Source: HGM13006 sp964514175 (GTDB taxonomy: Bacteria; Bacillota; Clostridia; Oscillospirales; Oscillospiraceae). Taken from it: 6,974 bases of DNA. Below the pieces are notes generated by a model that saw only the letters and a program-made list of their open reading frames with translations, ran no database searches and was not told the origin of the DNA. This document shows positions 1 to 6,148 of this stretch, one piece after another. The position numbers were made by a program, and so were the translations under genes. The stretch lies in assembly GCA_964514175.1 (NCBI GenBank), contig CAZEPQ010000104.1, forward strand, positions 1 to 6,974. The letters are read 5' to 3'. Positions within the stretch are counted from its first letter, which is position 1. Each line of letters begins with the position of its first letter.

Positions 1-15
1 GTTGGAGATAAGGAA

Positions 16-50
16 GGGCTGCTGCAAAAATTTGCATTTTGCAACAGCCC
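16..50 (-). terminator. Hairpin terminator of the ABC importer operon
   Basis: Arms at 16-29 and 37-50 form a 14-bp stem with a 7-nt loop. In the minus-strand RNA the only non-Watson-Crick position (22/44) becomes a G-U wobble, so the stem is continuous in that direction, whereas on the plus strand it is a C/A mismatch. It begins 21 nt after the stop codon of the binding-protein gene. The downstream tract (TTCCTTATCT) is only moderately T-rich, so termination may be incomplete or the hairpin may mainly protect the 3' end. Confidence 0.75.
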
Positions 51-71
51 CATCATGATTTCTAATGAGAA

Positions 72-1103
72 TTAGAACTCGCCCTTACCAATATAATCCT
101 GGACGTTGTCCTTGGTGATGTAGGTAAGATCGGTGTAGTGATAGTACTCGGTGGTACCGGTAGCGAAGTACTCCTGCATAGCAACAACCAGCTCAGCGGA
201 GATGTCTTCAGCACGGTTCATAACGGTCAGCTCCATCTTGCCGTCAGCAACAGCCTGAATAGCGTCGTTCTGGCCGGTGATGGAATAGACCTTGATCTTA
301 CCGGTGAGACCAGCCTCGTCGATAGCAGCAACAGCGCCCATGGTCAGGTCGTCGTCGTAGCCCATAACGATGTTGATGGAATCGCCCTCAGCCTGGATGT
401 GGTTCTCCATGAAGGTCTTAGCGTCGGAACGGCTGGAGTAAGCATAGTCAGCCTCGAGCACGTTGTAGTTGCCCTCGGTCATAGCGCGGGCAAAGCCAGC
501 CTCACGCTGGATGTAGTCATCCAGGAAGGGAACGCCGGAGATCTGAACAACCTTCAGACCAGCGTCAGCGCCGTTGTTCTCGAGAACGTACTTGCCGATC
601 TCATAGCTCATAGCCTCCTGGTCGGGGCCTACGCAAGCCTTAACATACTGCTGACCGCCCTCGGCAACGTCCAGAGCAGCCATGAACACAGCAACGCCAG
701 CCTCGTCGGCAGCCTTTGCGATGTCAACGTTGGCGGAGGGGGCGCCGCCGAAGATACCCAGAGCGTCAACGCCTGCGTCGATCATCTGCTGGCAGTACTC
801 AGCAACCTTAGCGGTATCAGTCTGAGCGTCCAGGCTCTTAACAGTAGCACCGGCAGCGGTAGCGAACTCGTCCAGCTTGGTACCGATCAGGCCGCCCCAG
901 GGAGCAGCGCCACTGATGGTAACGTAGCCAACGGTCTTGCCCTCCAGGGCATTGTCGGTGGAAGCAGCTTCGGCAGAACCGGCCTCCGCAGCAGTGCTGG
1001 TCTCAGCGGCGGCAGAGCTGGTCTCGCTGGAGCCGCAGGCAACCAGGGAGAAGACCATGCACAAAGCCAGCAGCAGAGCAGCAAGTCTCTTGATGTTTTT
1101 CAT
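72..1103 (-). CDS. Sugar-type ABC transporter substrate-binding lipoprotein
   Basis: This is the extracellular solute receptor that delivers ligand to the two permeases encoded just upstream. With the start at 1103 it has 343 residues. A lysine-rich n-region and hydrophobic core lead to a lipobox, L20-V-A-C23, so it should be a diacylglyceryl-anchored lipoprotein. Residues 24-52 are a Ser/Ala/Glu-rich flexible linker. The rest has the two-lobe periplasmic-binding-protein fold of the RbsB/Peripla_BP_4 type: a GYVTISG strand near 59, the GVDALGIFGG block near 111-120, an R-x-x-GF segment near 200, and a DDDLTMGAVAAIDEAG block near 250-265. Several positions that hold ribose in E. coli RbsB differ (W69 where RbsB has a Phe pair; D145-V146 for Asp-Arg; SITG at 274-277 for GFDG), so the ligand is probably not ribose and cannot be named. 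It is the last gene of the operon. An in-frame ATG at 1112 exists, but its ribosome binding site would touch it; the 1103 start is better spaced. Confidence 0.9.
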   Translation of the reverse strand: MKNIKRLAALLLALCMVFSLVACGSSETSSAAAETSTAAEAGSAEAASTDNALEGKTVGYVTISGAAPWGGLIGTKLDEFATAAGATVKSLDAQTDTAKVAEYCQQMIDAGVDALGIFGGAPSANVDIAKAADEAGVAVFMAALDVAEGGQQYVKACVGPDQEAMSYEIGKYVLENNGADAGLKVVQISGVPFLDDYIQREAGFARAMTEGNYNVLEADYAYSSRSDAKTFMENHIQAEGDSINIVMGYDDDLTMGAVAAIDEAGLTGKIKVYSITGQNDAIQAVADGKMELTVMNRAEDISAELVVAMQEYFATGTTEYYHYTDLTYITKDNVQDYIGKGEF

Positions 1104-1111
1104 CTTTTTCA

Positions 1112-1117
1112 TCCTTT
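1112..1117 (-). promoter_or_regulatory. Ribosome binding site deciding the binding-protein start
   Basis: The minus-strand AAAGGA lies 8 nt before the ATG at 1103, but its last base is the first base of the in-frame ATG at 1112. The upstream ATG therefore has no usable spacing, and 1103 is the likelier start. A four-codon out-of-frame reading frame (ATG at 1120, stop at 1111-1109) overlaps this signal. Confidence 0.65.
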
Positions 1118-1135
1118 CATATGTTGAAGAAAAAT

Positions 1136-1165
1136 ATTATGAAACCCGATTGGGGGAATCAACAA
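1136..1165 (-). promoter_or_regulatory. Weak candidate internal promoter before the binding-protein gene
   Basis: In the 66-nt gap after permease B, the minus strand reads TTGTTG (1165-1160), an 18-bp spacer, then CATAAT (1141-1136). The -10 box matches consensus at five of six positions and the -35 at three. Extra transcription of the receptor gene would fit the usual need for excess binding protein, but the region is AT-rich and the match could be chance. Confidence 0.2.
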
Positions 1166-1169
1166 AATA

Positions 1170-2171
1170 TCATTCGTCGGCACTCTTGGTGCTGGTGAAG
1201 CGGTCAATAATCAGGACCAGGATCAGCAGGATGCCGGTGATGATGTTTACCATATCGGTGGAGAGGAACATGACGCTCATCATGGTGGAGATAGCACGCA
1301 TGATCACAACACCAATCAAGATATGATAAGCGGTACCCTTGCCACCTGCCATCTTGATGCCGCCAATAACACAGCAGGAAATCGGGAAGGTGGAGAGGGA
1401 GTTGCCCTGGGTGTAGATGGTGTAGCCGTCGAAGGAGACCATCAGGAAACCGGAAACAGCAGCCAGAACACCGCAAAGCACATAAGTAATCAGAACAGTA
1501 CGGGAAACGTTGATGCCTGCATAGGAAGCAGCTTCAGAGTTATCGCCCACCACATGGAGGCGGTTGCCGAAGCTGGTCTTGTGCATCCACAGGGCGATCA
1601 GAACCACTACGACCACAAACAGGATCACAGAGGGAGTCAGCCACTTGAGACCAAACAGCTTGGTCTTTGCAATGACCTTGACGATATCCGCATCAGCGGG
1701 GGCTACAGAGGTCTGTGCAAAGTTGAATACCAGCCCCTTGAACAAATAGTTGGACGCAATGGTGGCGATCAGAGGAGATACACCAACCTTTGCCACAACA
1801 AAGCCGTTGAGCAGACCGGTCAGTGCGCCTGTCACCAGAGCCAGCAGGATTGCGGCGATCAGAGAAACAGTTGCATTCCCGGTGGTATTATAAACCAGGT
1901 TAAAGCCATATACAGTGGAAACACCGGCCAGGCCCGCCTGGAAGCCAACGGAAAGGTCAATATTACCGGTGATCATTACCAGGCCCAGGCCAAGGCAGAT
2001 GACGCCGTAAATGCTGGAATAGACAATGACGTTATAGAAACCGTTCTTATAACCATCCACAAACAGGAAACAAATTGCCAGAAGCAGGGCCAGGATCAGC
2101 ACAGAGTTGTTGTCTTTAATCTGGCGGATCAACTGGGTTTTGCCGCGGGTGTTCTTTACTTCTTTTTCCAC
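1170..2171 (-). CDS. Sugar ABC transporter permease (permease B of a heterodimer)
   Basis: This integral membrane subunit of a CUT2-type sugar importer belongs to the RbsC/BPD_transp_2 family. It has 333 residues, normal for the family, and many hydrophobic segments (about 8-10 helices). The family hallmark LVMITGNIDLSVG lies at 64-76, and a glycine-rich VIGGIKMAGGKG segment lies in the C-terminal third. A longer open frame reaches back to 2324, but its first 51 codons (His/Arg-rich) are permease A read in another frame. The true start is GTG at 2171, 8 nt after an AAAGGGGG ribosome binding site, giving the charged N-terminus MEKEVKNTRG. It overlaps the end of permease A by 16 nt, so translation is likely coupled. 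The conserved C-terminal segment departs from the usual family pattern (YHILIG where permease A has WGTIIG), which suggests it pairs with permease A rather than forming a homodimer. YtfT/YjfF in E. coli is the nearest known arrangement. Confidence 0.92.
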   Translation of the reverse strand: MEKEVKNTRGKTQLIRQIKDNNSVLILALLLAICFLFVDGYKNGFYNVIVYSSIYGVICLGLGLVMITGNIDLSVGFQAGLAGVSTVYGFNLVYNTTGNATVSLIAAILLALVTGALTGLLNGFVVAKVGVSPLIATIASNYLFKGLVFNFAQTSVAPADADIVKVIAKTKLFGLKWLTPSVILFVVVVVLIALWMHKTSFGNRLHVVGDNSEAASYAGINVSRTVLITYVLCGVLAAVSGFLMVSFDGYTIYTQGNSLSTFPISCCVIGGIKMAGGKGTAYHILIGVVIMRAISTMMSVMFLSTDMVNIITGILLILVLIIDRFTSTKSADE

Positions 2172-3181
2172 AGCGTGATCCCCCTTTCTTTCAGTACGTC
2201 CATGGACAGGGCGCACACCATGATGATGCCCATAATGACCCACTGGACATAGATGGACAGGTTCATCTGCGTAAAGCCGGCACTCAGGACGCCATAGAAC
2301 ATGACGCCGATGATGGTGCCCCATACGGAGCCCTTGCCGCCTGCTACGGAAACGCCGCCCAGCACCACAGCCAGGATGATCTCCATCTCCTTACCGTTGG
2401 AAGCCTGGGGGTTGGAGCTCTTTACATTCGCCATCATCAGCACAGCAGCAAGACCAACACAGAGGCCAGTAATCACATATGCCACAGTGGTATTCCGCTT
2501 AGCACGGATGCCGGAGTAACGGGCGGAGGTGGGGTTGGAGCCGATGGCGTAGAGCTGCTGACCGAATACGGTTCGGGACAGGATAAAGCCTAGGACCAAA
2601 GCCACGATCACCAGCCACACAATCAGAATATGTACAGGACCGAAAGAACTGGTACCCACAGCGGAGAACAGGGGATCGCAGTCATCGGGAATGACCAGGA
2701 TGGTACCGGAGGACATTCTCAGTGCCAGGCCGGTAAATACAGAGCTGGTACCCAGGGTGGTAATGAAGGAGTTGAGCTTGACGTAGTTGACAAGCAGACC
2801 GTTCACCAGACCACAGACTGCACCAATTGCCACCGTACCGAAGATGCCCAGAATACCGTTATCAGTGGTCATCATAATCTTTGCACAGACACAACACATA
2901 AAGGTCAGCATACTGCCTACAGAGAGGTCGATGTTGCCGGTGATCATTACCAGCGTCAGACCGAAGGCAATGATACCGATATAAACCTGCTGACGAAGGA
3001 TACTCATAAGGTTGTCCAGGGTCAGGAACATCAGGCCGGAGCTATCTTTGGTGATCTGCAGAACAACCTCAAAGATAACGATGACGGCAATCATAGCCAG
3101 GAACACGGTAGAACCGTTGAGGCTCTGGAAGCGCTTCCAGAGGGACTCTTCATTCTTTACTTTTGCTTTCTTCTCGCTCAT
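2156..3181 (-). CDS. Sugar ABC transporter permease (permease A of a heterodimer)
   Basis: This is the first of two RbsC-family permeases and forms part of the membrane channel. It has 341 residues with a highly charged cytoplasmic N-terminus (about 1-20) followed by many hydrophobic helices. The hallmark LVMITGNIDLSVG is at 77-89, and the C-terminal glycine-rich segment (VVLGGVSVAGGKGSVWGT) closely fits the family pattern. It is clearly paralogous to permease B: a 17-bp stretch coding the VMITG region is identical in both genes. The ATG overlaps the ATPase stop as ATGA (3181-3178), and AAAGGAGG at 3196-3189 sits 7 nt upstream, a near-perfect ribosome binding site. It should associate with permease B and the ATPase at the inner face of the membrane. 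Confidence 0.93.
   Translation of the reverse strand: MSEKKAKVKNEESLWKRFQSLNGSTVFLAMIAVIVIFEVVLQITKDSSGLMFLTLDNLMSILRQQVYIGIIAFGLTLVMITGNIDLSVGSMLTFMCCVCAKIMMTTDNGILGIFGTVAIGAVCGLVNGLLVNYVKLNSFITTLGTSSVFTGLALRMSSGTILVIPDDCDPLFSAVGTSSFGPVHILIVWLVIVALVLGFILSRTVFGQQLYAIGSNPTSARYSGIRAKRNTTVAYVITGLCVGLAAVLMMANVKSSNPQASNGKEMEIILAVVLGGVSVAGGKGSVWGTIIGVMFYGVLSAGFTQMNLSIYVQWVIMGIIMVCALSMDVLKERGITLWKKK
2180..2187 (-). promoter_or_regulatory. Ribosome binding site supporting the GTG start of permease B
   Basis: AAAGGGGG on the minus strand lies inside the last codons of permease A, 8 nt before GTG at 2171. It fixes the start and places the initiation region inside the upstream gene, a usual arrangement for translational coupling. 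Confidence 0.75.
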
Positions 3182-4710
3182 TCTGCCGCCTCCTTTCCGA
3201 TAACCTTGCCCAGGGCACAGGAGAGGACCTTTTCACGGGTCAGATCAGGAGTGATCTCCATCTGAGCCGTCTTTTTGCCCTCAAAAATGGTCACAACGCT
3301 GTCACAGACGCCCATGATTTCCTCGATCTCAGAGGATACCACGATGATGGCCATGCCCTGCTTTGCCAGGTCAGACAGCAGACCATAGATCTCAGACTTG
3401 GAACCTACGTCGATACCACGGGTAGGCTCGTCCACAATGAGAACCTTGGGGTTCATCATCAGCCACTTCGCAACAACAACCTTCTGCTGGTTGCCGCCGG
3501 AGAGGTTACCAACCAACTGGTTTACAGAGGGAGCCTTAATGGAAATGGACTTCATGTACTCGTCGGCAGCAGCCTTCTGGGCCTTTCTCTGAATGACACC
3601 CAGCTTGGAGAGCAAGGGCAGACGAACCAGAGTCATATTCAGAAGGATGGAGAGCTTCAGTGCCAGACCTTCCTTCTTACGGTCCTCGGTGCAGAAGCCG
3701 ATACCGGCCTCAATGGCAGCGGCAGGATTGCCGCCCCGGAGCTTCTTGCCGTCCAAGATGACCTCGCCGGAGTTGTACTTGTCCACACCGAAGATGGCAC
3801 GCATGATTTCGGAACGACCGGCACCAACCAGACCAAAGAAGCCAACCACTTCGCCCTTGCGGACATTGAAGGAGATATCCTCGAACACGCCCTTGCGGGT
3901 AAGGTTCTTGACCTCCAGCATGGTGTCGGTGATCTCAGCAGGCTCCTTGAGGTACAGATTCTGCAAGGGACGGCCAATCATGTTGGCAATGAGCTCTTCC
4001 TGGGTAAATTCATCCTTATTCTTACTGATGATGTTCTGACCGTCACGGATTACGGTAATACGGTCTGACAGCTCCATAACCTCGTCCAGCTTATGAGAGA
4101 TGTAGACGATGGCAATGTTCCTCTCCGTCAGCTTGCGGATCACTCTGAACAGCGTCTCAGTCTCAGCCTCGGACAAGGAGGATGTGGGCTCGTCCATAAT
4201 AATGAGCCGCGCGTTACGGGTCAGAGCACGTCCGATTTCGATCATCTGCTGCTGACCCACGGACAGGTCACCGGCAATGGTCTTAGGCGAAATATCCATT
4301 TCCAGCTCAGCAAGGATCTCAGCGGTTTTCTGGTACAGGGTCTTGTGATCCACCAGCTTCCCCTTCATGGGAAGGTTGCCAATAAACAGGTTTTTTGCCA
4401 CATCCAACTGCGGTGCAATGGAAAGCTCCTGATAGACACAGGAAACGCCAGCAGCAATGCCCTCTTCCGTGCTCTTGAAGAAGACTTCCTGGCCATCAAT
4501 CAGGTATTGTCCACCGTTACGCTCGTGAACACCGGTGAGCACCTTGATCAGGGTGGACTTACCGGCACCGTTTTCACCACACAGAGAGTGGACCTCGCCC
4601 TCGCGAATGTCAAAAGAGACACCGTCGAGCGCCTTAACACCTGGGAAATATTTCGTGATGCCTTTACACTCAATGAAGGTCTTCATTTCAGGCAAAGTTG
4701 ATTCCCCCAT
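3178..4710 (-). CDS. Sugar ABC transporter ATP-binding protein with two nucleotide-binding domains
   Basis: This cytoplasmic motor subunit of a CUT2 importer is of the RbsA/MglA type. It has 510 residues with two fused ABC domains. Domain 1 has Walker A GENGAGKST (45-53), Q-loop Q94, signature LSVGQQQ (149-155), Walker B LIIMDEP (169-175) and switch H206. Domain 2 has a degenerate Walker A, GLVGAGRSE (293-301), with Arg in place of Lys, signature LSGGNQQK (403-410), Walker B VLIVDEP (423-429), and Ser460 where the switch His should be. This asymmetry is normal for the family: one site hydrolyses ATP well, the other mainly binds it. It is the first gene of the operon, about 40 nt after the predicted transcription start. 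The ATG at 4710 has only a weak AAAGAG upstream. ATG at 4686 (MKTFIEC) or a TTG at 4695 preceded by GGGGGA are alternatives, so up to eight N-terminal residues are uncertain. Confidence 0.95.
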   Translation of the reverse strand: MGESTLPEMKTFIECKGITKYFPGVKALDGVSFDIREGEVHSLCGENGAGKSTLIKVLTGVHERNGGQYLIDGQEVFFKSTEEGIAAGVSCVYQELSIAPQLDVAKNLFIGNLPMKGKLVDHKTLYQKTAEILAELEMDISPKTIAGDLSVGQQQMIEIGRALTRNARLIIMDEPTSSLSEAETETLFRVIRKLTERNIAIVYISHKLDEVMELSDRITVIRDGQNIISKNKDEFTQEELIANMIGRPLQNLYLKEPAEITDTMLEVKNLTRKGVFEDISFNVRKGEVVGFFGLVGAGRSEIMRAIFGVDKYNSGEVILDGKKLRGGNPAAAIEAGIGFCTEDRKKEGLALKLSILLNMTLVRLPLLSKLGVIQRKAQKAAADEYMKSISIKAPSVNQLVGNLSGGNQQKVVVAKWLMMNPKVLIVDEPTRGIDVGSKSEIYGLLSDLAKQGMAIIVVSSEIEEIMGVCDSVVTIFEGKKTAQMEITPDLTREKVLSCALGKVIGKEAAE

Positions 4711-4730
4711 TTCTCTTTATCTTTCTATTT

Positions 4731-4743
4731 TGTCTAATTGACA
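4731..4743. repeat. Short inverted repeat in the operon leader, possible operator
   Basis: The 13-bp element reads TGTC, five bases, GACA. It lies about 7-20 nt after the predicted transcription start, where a repressor could block elongation. Arms of only 4 bp in AT-rich DNA are common by chance, so this is only a candidate. Confidence 0.2.
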
Positions 4744-4756
4744 TATTTTCTACCGT

Positions 4757-4785
4757 ATTATAGTACACTATATTCACTTTTTCAA
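4757..4785 (-). promoter_or_regulatory. Sigma-A-type promoter of the ABC importer operon
   Basis: The minus strand has TTGAAA (4785-4780), an exact 17-bp spacer and a perfect TATAAT (4762-4757). The predicted transcript start is near 4750, which gives a leader of about 40 nt. A small inverted repeat (TTCG, 4-nt gap, CGAA; 4795-4806) lies just upstream of the -35 box, and another lies in the early leader; either could bind a regulator, although no regulator gene is in the window. Confidence 0.75.
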
Positions 4786-4894
4786 CAATAATTTTTCGTT
4801 TGCGAAGCATATTTGAAGTTAATTTTTCATAATTCCAAAAATTTGCCAGAAAACATGCAGCGAGAATTTATCACTTTACAAACATTTTCTAAAA

Positions 4895-4921
4895 CTTTCA
4901 ATAACATCAAGGACATATACT
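4895..4921 (+). promoter_or_regulatory. Candidate promoter for the small membrane protein gene
   Basis: TATACT at 4916-4921 is a good -10 box, and would place the transcript start near 4928, about 25 nt before the gene. The best -35 (CTTTCA, 4895-4900) is poor and 15 bp away. An alternative, TTGCCA at 4843-4848 with TTTATC at 4867-4872, has an 18-bp spacer but a worse -10. The rest of 4786-4952 is AT-rich and shows no hairpin or riboswitch that I can support. Confidence 0.35.
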
Positions 4922-4952
4922 CATCCCATAAATACGAAATGAGGTTATTATA

Positions 4953-5318
4953 ATGAATCATACCGATCAGGAATTTCTCGTGCAGAAGATCCGCACGCAA
5001 TACACAGAAAAAGAACTCACCCAGTTAGATGAATTAAAGGCACTGGATAAGAGGGTCAAAAAGCCTGCTGTTGTGTTCTCCTACGTCTTCGGTGCCCTCT
5101 CTGCCATGGTCTTGGGCTGCGGCATGAGCCTTGTTACGACTGACCTGGGCAATATCCTGGGCATCAATTCCCCTATGGTTCCCGGCATCCTCATCGGCAT
5201 GGTGGGCATGATTTTCGCCATCATCAACTATCCCATCCATAAGAAGCTGCTGGCCTCCCGTCGGAAGAAGTACGCACCCCAGATCATTGCCCTCAGCGAC
5301 CAGCTCATGGAAAAATAA
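4953..5318 (+). CDS. Small two-helix membrane protein of unknown function
   Basis: The 121-residue product has a charged, probably helical N-terminal segment (1-36, rich in Lys, Glu and Gln), two hydrophobic helices (about 39-61 and 76-95) and a basic C-terminal tail (KK at 97-98, RRKK at 103-106). The positive tail, and the basic KRVKK before helix 1, suggest that both ends face the cytoplasm with a short outside loop (TTDLGNILGINSP). A GAGG element at 4941-4944 lies 8 nt before the ATG. From memory, similar clostridial proteins exist and some carry the database label dihydropteridine reductase. Nothing here supports that: there is no nucleotide-binding glycine motif and the protein is too short. 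No terminator follows, so read-through into the acyltransferase gene 90 nt downstream is possible. I cannot assign a function. Confidence 0.85.
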   Translation: MNHTDQEFLVQKIRTQYTEKELTQLDELKALDKRVKKPAVVFSYVFGALSAMVLGCGMSLVTTDLGNILGINSPMVPGILIGMVGMIFAIINYPIHKKLLASRRKKYAPQIIALSDQLMEK

Positions 5319-5346
5319 GATACTTCGTAATCCTCCCCCTTCCCTC

Positions 5347-5375
5347 TTGCAAATTTGACATTTATCCCGTATAAT
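5347..5375 (+). promoter_or_regulatory. Sigma-A-type promoter of the plsY-like gene
   Basis: TTGCAA (5347-5352), a 17-bp spacer and a perfect TATAAT (5370-5375) predict a start near 5382 and a leader of about 27 nt. A perfect TTGACA at 5355-5360 is also present but lies only 9 bp from the TATAAT, too close to act as its -35 box. The promoter lets plsY be expressed independently of the small membrane protein gene. Confidence 0.65.
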
Positions 5376-5408
5376 ATTTTCCTGCAACAAATGTTTAAGG
5401 AGTAACAT

Positions 5409-6017
5409 ATGGAACTTATCATCAGCGTCGGTATCGGGTATGGGCTGGGTTGTTTAAGCTCGGCAGCCTTTATTTCAAGAGTGAAACAGAAGGATCTTCG
5501 AGAACATGGCACCGGAAATCTGGGTGCCACCAATACTATGCTGACCTTCGGCCTGAGATATGGCATCTTTGTCATGGTGTTTGACGCACTGAAGGCAGTA
5601 GTCGCCATGCTACTGATCCATCAGCTATTCCCGGATCACCCCTATGCGTCTCTGCTGGGCGGTCTGTTTGCCGCAGTGGGCCATATGTTCCCCTTTTATA
5701 TGGATTTTAAGGGTGGAAAGGGACTGGCGGCCTTCGCCGGAACCATTCTGGCTTACGATCGGGGCATCTTCGTATTTCTGTTTGTTATTTGTGTGCTTTT
5801 GATGCTCATTACAAACCACACCGCTGTTGTCCCCATCTCTTCTTCCATCCTGTTCACTATTCTGACCACACTGAAATCTAAAAGTCTTTCCGTGTTTATC
5901 ATTACATCTGTTTTCTCCCTGCTACTGATCCATCGTCATCAGGATAACATTATGAAAATATTTAACGGAAACGATGCGGACGTCCGTGGTTACTTAAAAC
6001 AGCACATCTTCCATTAA
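5409..6017 (+). CDS. plsY: PlsY-like glycerol-3-phosphate acyltransferase, divergent motif 1
   Basis: PlsY enzymes transfer an acyl chain from acyl-phosphate to glycerol-3-phosphate to make lysophosphatidate, the first membrane step of phospholipid synthesis. This 202-residue polytopic protein has the usual length and the three family motifs in order. Motif 1 is HGTGNLGATN (33-42), motif 2 is GHMFPF..DFKGGKG (91-105), the glycine-rich glycerol-phosphate site, and motif 3 is HQDNIMKIFNGND (177-189). Key positions differ from the canonical enzyme: the motif 1 Ser is T35, its downstream Arg is L45, the motif 3 Arg is Q178 and its Glu is D189, while the important His (177) and Asn (180) remain. 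AAGGAG at 5397-5402 lies 6 nt before the ATG. The gene has its own promoter and terminator. It may be a diverged second PlsY with altered donor or acceptor use, or a functional variant; family membership is secure but activity is not. Confidence 0.88.
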   Translation: MELIISVGIGYGLGCLSSAAFISRVKQKDLREHGTGNLGATNTMLTFGLRYGIFVMVFDALKAVVAMLLIHQLFPDHPYASLLGGLFAAVGHMFPFYMDFKGGKGLAAFAGTILAYDRGIFVFLFVICVLLMLITNHTAVVPISSSILFTILTTLKSKSLSVFIITSVFSLLLIHRHQDNIMKIFNGNDADVRGYLKQHIFH

Positions 6018-6022
6018 CGCAA

Positions 6023-6058
6023 AAACTCGTCTCACCCTTACGAGACGAGTTTCTTTTT
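6023..6058 (+). terminator. Intrinsic terminator of the plsY-like gene
   Basis: A perfect 11-bp stem (6023-6033 with 6042-6052) and an 8-nt loop are followed by a T-rich tract (TTTCTTTTT overlapping the stem end). It begins 5 nt after the plsY stop. The A run on the left side gives a T run in the opposite direction as well, so it may work bidirectionally. Confidence 0.9.
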
Positions 6059-6065
6059 CACATAA

Positions 6066-6097
6066 AAGCTCCTCCGGCCCAAAGGTCAGAGGAGCTT
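6066..6097 (-). terminator. Hairpin terminator of the convergent lipoprotein gene
   Basis: A 9-bp outer stem (6066-6074 with 6089-6097) continues past one mismatch into a 4-bp inner stem (6076-6079 with 6084-6087, one G-T pair) closed by CAAA. In the minus direction the stem ends in TTTT, about 50 nt after the lipoprotein stop. On the plus strand the following sequence is less T-pure, so minus-strand use is favoured; it could also act as a backup for plsY. Confidence 0.7.
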
Positions 6098-6148
6098 ATC
6101 ATTTTATCTTGTTTTATCATAATTCCACTGCAAAACTCTGCAATCAGC

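Noticed and set aside
138..1127. A 329-codon open frame on the plus strand opposite the binding-protein gene.
   Set aside because: It is the antisense shadow of a well-supported lipoprotein gene; its product shows no family motif, and codon bias of the real gene keeps the opposite frame free of stops. The long plus-strand frames opposite the permeases and ATPase (1323-2252, 2630-3265, 3163-4068, 4093-4701) are the same kind of artefact.
1966..2953. A 17-bp direct repeat (CCGGTGATCATTACCAG at 1966-1982 and 2937-2953).
   Set aside because: Both copies encode the same conserved residues in the two paralogous permeases, so it reflects shared ancestry and protein constraint, not a separate DNA element.
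1151..4709. A 13-bp sequence (TGGGGGAATCAAC at 1151-1163) repeated in inverted orientation at 4697-4709, near both ends of the permease/ATPase block.
   Set aside because: About one such 13-bp match is expected by chance in a 7-kb window, the second copy lies inside the ATPase start codons, and no mobile-element genes or target duplications are present.
3178..4710. Loss of the Walker A lysine and switch histidine in the second ATPase domain as a sign of decay.
   Set aside because: The RbsA/MglA family normally has this asymmetric second domain (GAGR and Ser at the switch), so it is expected.
4738..4764. A perfect TTGACA on the plus strand (4738-4743) followed by TATAGT (4759-4764), suggesting a rightward promoter overlapping the operon promoter.
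   Set aside because: The 15-bp spacer is short and the leader to the next gene would be nearly 190 nt; the hexamers overlap the much better leftward promoter, so coincidence is likelier.
5355..5375. Perfect TTGACA and TATAAT hexamers before plsY.
   Set aside because: They are only 9 bp apart, too close to work as a pair; the TATAAT instead has TTGCAA at the correct 17-bp distance.
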